Assembly (NCBI GenBank): GCA_910587515.1
Contig: CAJULW010000020.1
Coordinates: forward strand, 1-47,614
Direction: 5' to 3'
Length of the DNA stretch: 47,614 nt
From: an uncultured Duncaniella sp.
GTDB taxonomy: Bacteria > Bacteroidota > Bacteroidia > Bacteroidales > Muribaculaceae
Part shown: piece by piece, positions 34,000 to 41,186 of the stretch
Numbering within the stretch: the stretch's first letter is position 1
Layout of the letters: every line of letters starts with the position of its first letter
Made by a program: the position numbers and the translations under genes
Notes under the pieces: model-generated
What the model was told of the DNA's origin: nothing
Databases searched by the model: none
Seen by the model: only the letters and a program-made list of their open reading frames with translations

Positions 34000-35025
34000 A
34001 TGAACCAGAACAATCTAATAGTATATCTTGAATTTGAGGATGGCCGAGTGGCAGATGTCAGTCTTGAACTGCTGACAAAAGGTCGTTCACTTGCCTCAAA
34101 ACTGGGTGTTGAACTTGAAGCCGTCGTAATAGGAGATAATCTCGACGGTGTGGAAAAACAAGTATTTCCTTACGGAGTCGACCGAATATACAAAGTGGCA
34201 GACAAACGTCTTTCACCCTATACGTCCAATCCCCATGCAGCCATACTTATAAATCTATTCCGTGAGACCAAACCACAGATCTGTCTTATGGGAGCCACTT
34301 GCATCGGCCGAGACCTTGGCCCACGTGTAAGTTCCTGTCTGCATAGCGGACTGACCGCGGATTGCACATCTCTTGAAATCGGAGATCATACCGATCCTAA
34401 AACCGGAAAAGAATATAAAGACCTTCTCTATCAGATACGTCCGGCTTTTGGAGGCAATATCGTAGCGACAATTGTCAACCCAGACTGTCGGCCACAGATG
34501 GCTACTGTAAGAGAAGGCGTCATGAAGAAAGAGGTCTTTAATCCTGAACACAAAGGGGAAGTCATCGACCTCGATGTAAAAAAATATGTGTCAGATGAGG
34601 ATTTTGTAGTTGAAATCATCGACCGCCACATTGAAAACTCAAAAGTAAACATCAAAAACGCACCCATAATCGTAGCCGGTGGCTACGGTGTCGGCTCAAA
34701 AGAAAATTTCCAGTTGCTGTTTGATCTCGCTGACACACTTGGAGCGGAGGTAGGCGCGTCGCGCGCTGCTGTCGACGCAGGTTTCACTGAACACGCACGT
34801 CAGATTGGACAGACTGGTGTAACCGTGCGACCAAAACTATATATTGCATGTGGTATTTCCGGTCAAATACAGCACATCGCGGGAATGCAGGAAAGCTCGA
34901 TAATAATATCTGTCAACAACGATCCCAACGCCCCTATCAACACCGTAGCGGACTATGTGATAACTGGCAACATCGAGGATGTGGTGCCTAAACTGATCAA
35001 ATACTACAAGAAGAATTCAAAATAA
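34000..35025 (+). CDS. etfA: electron transfer flavoprotein subunit alpha
   Basis: A 341-residue EtfA/FixB-type subunit. An N-terminal EtfAB-like Rossmann domain (to about 200) is followed by the C-terminal FAD domain with the signature run from IVAGGYGVGSKENF through GAEVGASRAAVDAG, ARQIGQTGVTV and LYIACGISGQIQH to INNDPNAP-like SVNNDPNAPI. It forms a heterodimer with EtfB and passes electrons between the acyl-CoA dehydrogenase next door and further carriers. Length is normal and no extra ferredoxin domain is fused. Confidence 0.94.
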   Translation: MNQNNLIVYLEFEDGRVADVSLELLTKGRSLASKLGVELEAVVIGDNLDGVEKQVFPYGVDRIYKVADKRLSPYTSNPHAAILINLFRETKPQICLMGATCIGRDLGPRVSSCLHSGLTADCTSLEIGDHTDPKTGKEYKDLLYQIRPAFGGNIVATIVNPDCRPQMATVREGVMKKEVFNPEHKGEVIDLDVKKYVSDEDFVVEIIDRHIENSKVNIKNAPIIVAGGYGVGSKENFQLLFDLADTLGAEVGASRAAVDAGFTEHARQIGQTGVTVRPKLYIACGISGQIQHIAGMQESSIIISVNNDPNAPINTVADYVITGNIEDVVPKLIKYYKKNSK

Positions 35026-35033
35026 TAGCGACA

Positions 35034-36737
35034 ATGGCTAATTTTTATACCGATAATCCCGATCTGAGACACCATCTGACACATCCGTTGATGGAAAAGA
35101 TCGTGGCATTGAAAGAACGCAACTATACAGACGCTGAAAAATTCGACTACGCGCCTCTTAATTACGAAGACGCACAGGACAGCTATGATAAAGTCCTCGA
35201 AATCGTAGGCGAAATATGCGGTGATATAATAGCTCCTAACGCAGAAGATGTCGACCACCAAGGCCCACGTGTCGAGAACGGTCGTGTCATATATGCAGAC
35301 GCAACAAAGGAAAACCTTGAAGCCTGTCGCAAAGCAGGACTTATGGGTATGGCTATGCCCCGTCGATTCGGAGGCCTAAACTTTCCTATAACACCCTACA
35401 TCATGGCGGCCGACATCGTCAGCCGTGCTGACACCGGTTTTGAAAACCTTTGGGGGCTTCAGGACTGCGCTGAAACAATATATGAATTCGCAGACGAAGC
35501 TCAAAAAGAAAAATTCATTACACGGGTATGCCAGGGAGAAACCATGTCTATGGATCTTACCGAACCCGACGCCGGCTCAGACCTTCAGAGCGTCATGTTA
35601 AAGGCTACTGAACAACCTGACGGAACTTGGCTGCTTAATGGCGTGAAACGCTTCATCACAAATGGAGACAGTGATATCCACCTTGTCCTCGCCCGCTCAG
35701 AAGCCGGCACTAAAGATGGACGCGGGCTGTCAATGTTTATATACGACAAGCGTGACGGAGGAGTAAACGTACGACGCATAGAGAACAAAATGGGCATCAA
35801 AGGCTCACCTACATGCGAACTCGTTTATAAAAACGCTAAAGCCGTGCTCTGTGGCTCACGTCGTCTCGGCCTAATTAAATACGTCATGGCCCTAATGAAC
35901 GGAGCACGTCTCGGCATAGCCGCCCAAAGTGTCGGTGTCAGTGAACTCGCCTATCGCGAAGCGCTCGCCTACGCACGTGACCGAAAACAATTCGGAAAAG
36001 CCATTATCGAATTCCCGGCTGTTTATGAAATGCTGTCGGTTATGAAAGCGAAACTCGACGCTTCACGCTCGCTCCTTTACGCATGTGCCCGCTACGTGGA
36101 TATGTACAAAATCTATGACGATATCGCCAAGGAACGTAGCTTGACTCCGGAAGAACGCAAGGAAGCCAAACATTACAGTCGTCTTGCCGACGCCCTCACC
36201 CCGCTCGCCAAAGGTATGGGTAGTGAGTATTGCAATCAGAACGCATACGACTGCATCCAGATACACGGTGGCTCAGGCTTCATGAAAGATTATGCCTGCG
36301 AACGTCTCTACCGCGACGCACGTATAACTTCAATATACGAAGGAACAACCCAGCTTCAGGTAGTGGCTGCCATCCGTCATGTCACTACAGGGACATACCT
36401 GAACCTTATCAACGATTACAATGCTGAAAGCGTCAAACCGGAGCTGCAAAACATCAAGGATCGTCTTGTGGCAATGACCGAACGCTACGCCCAAGCCGTT
36501 GAGGCTGTCACAGCCGTCAATGATCAATGCTACGGTGATTTCATGGCTCGCAGACTCGTGGAAATGGCCGGATGTATCATTATGGGCTACCTTCTGCTTA
36601 GCGACGCTAACCGAAATGAGACATTCAAACGCTCTGTAGAAGTATACATCAACATCGCTCAGGCAGAAATCACAAAGCACGCTGACTTTATTGCCAACTT
36701 CTCACCGGCAGACGTGGCGACATACAAAGTTGACTAA
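35034..36737 (+). CDS. acyl-CoA dehydrogenase family flavoprotein
   Basis: A 567-residue protein. The acyl-CoA dehydrogenase core spans about 50-450: DLTEPDAGSDLQSVMLKA for FAD/substrate binding, RFITNGDSD, KMGIKGSPTCELVY, ARDRKQFGKAI, IHGGSGFMKDYACERLYRD and IYEGTTQLQVVAA with the probable catalytic Glu (about residue 435). The C-terminal 110 residues are a helical extension, so the chain is longer than the 380-residue butyryl-CoA dehydrogenase type. It oxidises, or in an anaerobe may reduce, an acyl/enoyl-CoA pair using the EtfAB encoded just upstream (8-nt gap). Acyl-chain preference cannot be read from sequence. A strong terminator follows. Confidence 0.92.
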   Translation: MANFYTDNPDLRHHLTHPLMEKIVALKERNYTDAEKFDYAPLNYEDAQDSYDKVLEIVGEICGDIIAPNAEDVDHQGPRVENGRVIYADATKENLEACRKAGLMGMAMPRRFGGLNFPITPYIMAADIVSRADTGFENLWGLQDCAETIYEFADEAQKEKFITRVCQGETMSMDLTEPDAGSDLQSVMLKATEQPDGTWLLNGVKRFITNGDSDIHLVLARSEAGTKDGRGLSMFIYDKRDGGVNVRRIENKMGIKGSPTCELVYKNAKAVLCGSRRLGLIKYVMALMNGARLGIAAQSVGVSELAYREALAYARDRKQFGKAIIEFPAVYEMLSVMKAKLDASRSLLYACARYVDMYKIYDDIAKERSLTPEERKEAKHYSRLADALTPLAKGMGSEYCNQNAYDCIQIHGGSGFMKDYACERLYRDARITSIYEGTTQLQVVAAIRHVTTGTYLNLINDYNAESVKPELQNIKDRLVAMTERYAQAVEAVTAVNDQCYGDFMARRLVEMAGCIIMGYLLLSDANRNETFKRSVEVYINIAQAEITKHADFIANFSPADVATYKVD

Positions 36738-36756
36738 ATTTTTTCACTCAGAAAAT

Positions 36757-36813
36757 TTATAAAGTAAAAAACCGCCCGAAGCACTATGCTTCAGGCGGTT
36801 TTTTACTTTATAA
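36757..36813. terminator. Strong bidirectional terminator
   Basis: A 27-nt arm at 36757-36783 pairs with 36787-36813 around a 3-nt loop with one mismatch. The core ACCGCC/GGCGGT is flanked by A6 and T6 runs on opposite sides, so it works as an intrinsic terminator in both directions. It lies between the convergent acyl-CoA dehydrogenase and galE genes. Confidence 0.92.
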
Positions 36814-36830
36814 CAAATCGTATTCTTTTT

Positions 36831-37862
36831 TTACATTATACCTCTTTCCCTCAAACGCTTCTGCCAAGCCCAAGCAGAACGCATCGTATCGGCAAGAGTA
36901 GACGTAGCCTTCCATCCTAAAACTTCATTAGCGTAGAGCGGGTCAGCCCAGACTTTCTCTATATCACCGGCTCGACGGCCGACTATACGGTGGGGCACTT
37001 TCACCCCTGTAGCCTCTTCAAAGACATTGATGAGCTCAAGCACCGAGACCCCTTGTCCGGTCCCTAAATTGAATATCTCGATTTTATTCTCGCTCTTATC
37101 CTGTAGCATACGTTCAACCGCTATCACATGTGCCTTGGCCAAATCAACTACATTTATATAATCGCGTATACATGATCCGTCAGGCGTGTCATAATCATCA
37201 CCGAAGACACTTAGCTCATTTCTTATGCCGATGGCAGTCTGTGTAAGGTAGGGAATAAGATTCTGCGGGACACCGTTTGGCAACTCTCCTATTTCTGCGG
37301 AAGGATGCGCCCCGACCGGATTGAAATACCGGAGAATGACACTCTTGAACGATGCTCCGGCATTTATGACATCACTTATTATTTCTTCAGAAATCTGCTT
37401 GGTATTACCGTATGGAGAAGTGGCCTTCTTTATAGGAGCTTTCTCTGTGACAGGATTTTCGTCAGGTTCTCCATATACCGTACATGATGAAGAGAAGACC
37501 ATGCCCTTGACACCGTTCGAATCCATCAGTTCAAGAAGATTCAACAGCGTGACAAGGTTATTACGATAATAAAGGATAGGTTTTGACACGCTCTCTCCCA
37601 CAGCTTTAGACGCTGCAAAATTGATTATACCTTTTATGTCCTTATAATCCGCAAACAGTTTGATAAGAGTTTCCATATCCGTACAGTCGCCTTCAACGAA
37701 ATCTGGTCTCACTCCTGTTATACGTTCGATCCCGTCGACCACATCACGGCTCGAATTTGAAAGATTATCGATAATGACAACCTTATATCCAGCCTGTTGA
37801 AGCTCCACTACCGTATGAGAACCGATGTATCCGGTCCCTCCGGTCACCAAAATTCTATCCAT
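36831..37862 (-). CDS. galE: UDP-glucose 4-epimerase
   Basis: A 343-residue short-chain dehydrogenase/reductase of the extended type, normal GalE length. It interconverts UDP-glucose and UDP-galactose using tightly bound NAD+. Visible elements are the N-terminal VTGGTGYIGSHTVVELQ NAD motif, NFAASKAVGES, SSSCTVYG with the catalytic Ser/Thr, SPYGNTK carrying the YxxxK pair, ILRYFNPVGAHPS, and RAGDIEKVWADP. It supplies sugars for capsule and glycan synthesis. It is the last gene of a four-gene minus-strand operon, 28 nt after the OlsB-like acyltransferase, and ends at a strong terminator. Confidence 0.96.
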   Translation of the reverse strand: MDRILVTGGTGYIGSHTVVELQQAGYKVVIIDNLSNSSRDVVDGIERITGVRPDFVEGDCTDMETLIKLFADYKDIKGIINFAASKAVGESVSKPILYYRNNLVTLLNLLELMDSNGVKGMVFSSSCTVYGEPDENPVTEKAPIKKATSPYGNTKQISEEIISDVINAGASFKSVILRYFNPVGAHPSAEIGELPNGVPQNLIPYLTQTAIGIRNELSVFGDDYDTPDGSCIRDYINVVDLAKAHVIAVERMLQDKSENKIEIFNLGTGQGVSVLELINVFEEATGVKVPHRIVGRRAGDIEKVWADPLYANEVLGWKATSTLADTMRSAWAWQKRLRERGIM

Positions 37863-37890
37863 GATTATATTAAAAATAGAGTTTTATCCA

Positions 37891-38844
37891 TTATACCTTT
37901 CCCTCTGAAAGTGACTGCGGATGATACGTACCGATATGACGTTGCTTTTTTTCTTCAAAAATATCGGAAATCGCGAAAAATATACCGCTTTCCTCCACAT
38001 CACCGAATTCATCGTTTATCGCAGTCCCAAACATTTTCATAGTCGGAGACAAACTCATATATGAATTGACCAAAGGTGGAATATTCAGACCTAACTCACG
38101 AATCGCATGATTCAGAATCTTATAATCCTCTTTAAAAGAATCTCCGGTAAAAATAGCTTTCATCACATCCGTATCAAAGCTCTGCACAAACGGCTTCAAT
38201 GGCCTTACAAGCTCTTCGGTATCCGGAAAATGTTTATGAAGGAAATAGAGTATCATGTCACGGCATTCCCTATGATAATTAGGATACATGGTCATTTTGC
38301 CGAAAAGATATTTTATTTCCGGATATACGACAGTCAAGGCTCCAAGACCGTCCCAAAGATTATCGAGGGCGAAGATAGCTTTCGCTCCGGCTTTAGACGA
38401 CTGATATTCAAGCCTGACAAATGAACGGCCCAACTCTATCGTATTCGGAAGATATTCTTTAATAAACCTTTCGGAAAATTTAAACATGTGGCTCGTAGCT
38501 ATACGTGGACGACCATCTTCGTCAAAACGGATATCTTTGCCAAGAATAAATCGGTAACCGCCAAGTATAAGTTTCGACTCCGGATCCCAAAGAATCAATT
38601 GCCGGCAAGGCGGGGTCATCAAATCAAACTCATCGATATCACAATCCTTGCCAGTCCCTCCACCGGCAGCTCTGAATGCAATCTCCCTTAAACGGCCTAT
38701 TTCACGCATCGTGTTTCGGCATTCCCGTCCGTCTATTACATAAATTTCATTGCATCCCTTGTTTGTCGGACGCAAAAGAAATTCTTTAGACAATTCCTTT
38801 TCTATAAGGACACTGTCGACAGGATCTATTATCTTCTCACTCAT
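37891..38844 (-). CDS. glsB: OlsB/GlsB-like N-acyltransferase (glycine-lipid synthesis candidate)
   Basis: A 317-residue protein of the 'putative hemolysin'/GNAT-like acyltransferase group (Acetyltransf_5 type), homologous in pattern to ornithine-lipid OlsB. Family features are EIGRLREIAFRAAGGGTGKDCDIDEFD, the QLILWDPESKLILGGYRF strand, TIELGRSFVRLEYQ and LDNLWDGLGAL. In Bacteroides thetaiotaomicron the related GlsB N-acylates glycine with a 3-hydroxy fatty acid, and the PlsC-like GlsA then O-acylates the product. The neighbour here is exactly such a PlsC-like protein. The substrate amino acid (glycine or ornithine, or both serine-glycine lipids) is inferred from that precedent. It lacks a signal peptide and should act at the inner membrane's cytosolic face. 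Confidence 0.78.
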   Translation of the reverse strand: MSEKIIDPVDSVLIEKELSKEFLLRPTNKGCNEIYVIDGRECRNTMREIGRLREIAFRAAGGGTGKDCDIDEFDLMTPPCRQLILWDPESKLILGGYRFILGKDIRFDEDGRPRIATSHMFKFSERFIKEYLPNTIELGRSFVRLEYQSSKAGAKAIFALDNLWDGLGALTVVYPEIKYLFGKMTMYPNYHRECRDMILYFLHKHFPDTEELVRPLKPFVQSFDTDVMKAIFTGDSFKEDYKILNHAIRELGLNIPPLVNSYMSLSPTMKMFGTAINDEFGDVEESGIFFAISDIFEEKKQRHIGTYHPQSLSEGKV

Positions 38845-38902
38845 GAGGTCAAATTTTCTTAAATATCATAACGGATACGTCAATCCAAGGACTGAAACCG
38901 TG

Positions 38903-39748
38903 TTATTTTAAATCACGCAGCATATACACGGCTTCACGAAGACGGTCAGCCTGTATTTGAGCATCTCTCCCTCCGCGAAGGCTTTCCCATCGGATAGGCT
39001 CTCCTATACGTATTTTAAAAGTAGAACCCTCACTGTTAAAAATTTCTCGCGGCAGGCATACCATCTCTATATTGAATTTCAGCCCAAGGCGTACCCTGAG
39101 ATTTGCAAATTTATAAAAAAACTGCGAATTATGCCCATCAAAATATACAGGAATTATATTTCTTTTATATGCGACTGCTTTATTCACCACCATTTTATTC
39201 CAACGCAAATCCTCCACAACGCCCCCTTTACCTTTTCTTGATACAAGACCGGCTGGAAACATCACTATCGGTTTATCTGAAGCAAAAGCGTTTTCAAGCT
39301 TTTCGGCCGCATGTCGGGACTGTGACCCGTGCTTATTCACACCAAGGAATATGGACCTCAACGGTTCAACAAATGTAAGTAGGTCATTGACCACAAATTT
39401 TAGCTCCTTTTCCCCGCCATATTGACGCGAAACCATATCGGCAAGCACCATACCGTCCAACCCGCCCAAAGGATGATTGGATACAATCACCACACGGGGA
39501 TCATCGGACGGAAACTTCCCTTCCACTTTGTAATCGACACCCAGTTCATCAATGACTCCACGGCAAAAGTCAACCCCTTTCGACATTCCATTATGGACAA
39601 GCAGCTCATTGAGACGTTTCTGGCATATAATCTTCTCCAGACCACGTATCACGAACCTTGGGATATACTTATAATGCCAAGGCAAACGCTGTCGAAGCAC
39701 ATTGTCGATATCTATCCGCATTATCCCTTCTCCGGTCTCAGTCGTCAT
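38903..39748 (-). CDS. glsA: PlsC/OlsA/GlsA-like O-acyltransferase
   Basis: 281 residues from the ATG at 39748, which overlaps the RluA-family stop by 11 nt; other ATGs at 39808 and 39721 are possible. The acyltransferase motif NHPLGGLDG (His about residue 92) is the NHxxxxD catalytic box, followed by a VNKHGSQSR block and FPAGLVSRKGKGGVV, the block III equivalent of the phosphate-acyltransferase FPEG. The form with NHPxGGxD is typical of the OlsA/hemolysin-associated branch rather than glycerolipid PlsC. With the adjacent N-acyltransferase it likely completes a two-step aminolipid pathway, adding the ester-linked fatty acid. Glycerophosphate acylation remains an alternative. Confidence 0.76.
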   Translation of the reverse strand: MTTETGEGIMRIDIDNVLRQRLPWHYKYIPRFVIRGLEKIICQKRLNELLVHNGMSKGVDFCRGVIDELGVDYKVEGKFPSDDPRVVIVSNHPLGGLDGMVLADMVSRQYGGEKELKFVVNDLLTFVEPLRSIFLGVNKHGSQSRHAAEKLENAFASDKPIVMFPAGLVSRKGKGGVVEDLRWNKMVVNKAVAYKRNIIPVYFDGHNSQFFYKFANLRVRLGLKFNIEMVCLPREIFNSEGSTFKIRIGEPIRWESLRGGRDAQIQADRLREAVYMLRDLK

Positions 39749-40424
39749 TTTTGTCCACGTCTTTAAATGCTTGCCAAAGAGAATCGTCAGGAAGCGGAGC
39801 CGTGACATCTATGATCTTTCCGGATACAGGATGGACGAAACATACACGACGAGCCAGCAACGAAATGGATCCGTCAGGATTACTGCGTTTATCCCCATAT
39901 TTCAAATCTCCCCTTATCGGACAACCGATGGCCGACAGCTGCACTCTTATCTGATGTTTACGACCGGTCTCAAGATTCACCTCTATCAGACTGTATCGGT
40001 CGGAACAACCGATAAGCCGATATGACAGAACAGCTTTTTTCGATCCGCGACGCTCCGTGTCGGAAGCATAGCTCTTATTATTGCGCTCCGTAGTAGTTAT
40101 AAAATGAACAAGACGTCCTTCGGCAGGCTCAGGTCTGTTGCGCGATAAAGCCCAATAAGTCTTTTTAACCTCCCCCTGACGAAACATTTCGTTAAGCCTT
40201 GCAAGAGCCTTGGATGTTTTGGCAAAAACGACCAGCCCACCTACCGGACGGTCAAGTCTGTGTACAACTCCGCAAAACACGTTCCCAGGTTTTTCATACT
40301 TTTCTTTTAGCCATCGCTTCAAGCTTTCAACAAGCGGCTCGTCACCGGTTTTGTCTCCCTGCACAATCTCTCCAGGCGATTTATTTACGATAACAATATG
40401 GTTATCTTCGTAGACAATCTGCAT
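39738..40424 (-). CDS. RluA-family RNA pseudouridine synthase
   Basis: A 228-residue protein holding only the catalytic domain, without an N-terminal S4 domain. The catalytic Asp is in VHRLDRPVGGLVVFAKT (Asp58); GRKHQIRVQLSAIGCPIRGDLKYG and RRVCFVHPVSG are the usual downstream motifs. It isomerises uridine to pseudouridine in rRNA or tRNA; short RluA members differ in target (tRNA-32/23S-746 for RluA, tRNA-65 for TruC), and the target here is not predictable. It is the first gene of the operon leading to the lipid acyltransferases and galE, with a coupled 11-nt overlap. Confidence 0.88.
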   Translation of the reverse strand: MQIVYEDNHIVIVNKSPGEIVQGDKTGDEPLVESLKRWLKEKYEKPGNVFCGVVHRLDRPVGGLVVFAKTSKALARLNEMFRQGEVKKTYWALSRNRPEPAEGRLVHFITTTERNNKSYASDTERRGSKKAVLSYRLIGCSDRYSLIEVNLETGRKHQIRVQLSAIGCPIRGDLKYGDKRSNPDGSISLLARRVCFVHPVSGKIIDVTAPLPDDSLWQAFKDVDKNDD

Positions 40425-40444
40425 TTCAATAATATTATAATATG

Positions 40445-40452
40445 CAAAGTTA
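40445..40452 (-). promoter_or_regulatory. -7 element of the RluA-lipid-galE operon
   Basis: On the minus strand TAACTTTG (40452-40445) fits TAnnTTTG and predicts a short leader of about 15-20 nt before the ATG at 40424. No clear -33 TTG at 19-21 nt. Confidence 0.5.
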
Positions 40453-40484
40453 TGTGATTTTAGCCGAATATAGAAATAAAGCAG

Positions 40485-40492
40485 TAACTTTG
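40485..40492 (+). promoter_or_regulatory. -7 element of ruvA
   Basis: TAACTTTG fits TAnnTTTG, the same octamer as the divergent promoter 33 bp away. It predicts a leader of about 60 nt before the ATG at 40557. The -33 region is only weakly TTT-rich. Confidence 0.5.
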
Positions 40493-40556
40493 TAGCCTAT
40501 ACGTAACACTCATAAAAACAGAGCGTATACCAACACTCCTTCAAAACATTCGAAAA

Positions 40557-41150
40557 ATGTACGAATACATAAAAGGCTTGGCAATAGAACTCACACCGGC
40601 ATACGCAGTAATCGAATCCAATTCAATCGGTTACATGCTAAATATTTCCCTCGCGACATTTGAGGAGATACAACGGTCGTCAGGAGAATTAAAACTTCTC
40701 ATACATGAAGTCATTAGAGAAGACTCACACCTGCTTTACGGATTTTTCACAGCCCGCGAACGCGAATTGTTCCGCCTTCTGATAGGCGTTTCCGGTGTGG
40801 GTCCCAACACAGCCATATTAATATTGTCCTCTCTCTCTACTACCGAACTTGAGTCAGTGATAAATTCAGGTGACCATACACGCCTCAAAAACGTAAAGGG
40901 AATCGGTGTAAAAACGGCACAAAGAATAATTGTTGACCTTAAAGATAAAATAAAACCATCTGACGAAACGTTATTTTTACAACCCGAATCATCAGGCTCC
41001 TACAGCGATGTCTACGATGAGGCTCTTGCCGCTTTGACGGCCCTTGGATTCGTGCGTCAACAATCACAAAAAATCCTTAAACGGATTTTCGATGCTGATC
41101 CGTCCGTCAAAGTGGAAATCGCTGTCAAAAAAGCCTTAAGCTTGATGTAA
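40557..41150 (+). CDS. ruvA: Holliday junction branch migration protein RuvA
   Basis: A 197-residue RuvA of normal length. It binds four-way DNA junctions as a tetramer and loads the RuvB motor. Domain I (OB fold, 1-62) begins MYEYIKGLAIELTPAYAVIES; domain II carries two helix-hairpin-helix motifs, ELFRLLIGVSGVGPNTAILIL and LKNVKGIGVKTAQRIIVDLKDK; domain III (about 150-197) has EALAALTALGFVRQQSQKIL, which contacts RuvB. ruvB and ruvC are not nearby, as usual in Bacteroidota. The sprA gene follows immediately in the same frame after the stop, a ruvA-sprA/sov neighbourhood I recall from other Bacteroidota. Confidence 0.96.
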   Translation: MYEYIKGLAIELTPAYAVIESNSIGYMLNISLATFEEIQRSSGELKLLIHEVIREDSHLLYGFFTARERELFRLLIGVSGVGPNTAILILSSLSTTELESVINSGDHTRLKNVKGIGVKTAQRIIVDLKDKIKPSDETLFLQPESSGSYSDVYDEALAALTALGFVRQQSQKILKRIFDADPSVKVEIAVKKALSLM

Positions 41151-41186
41151 CAATGGGCGACACAACCATTATCACAGTTTACAGCC

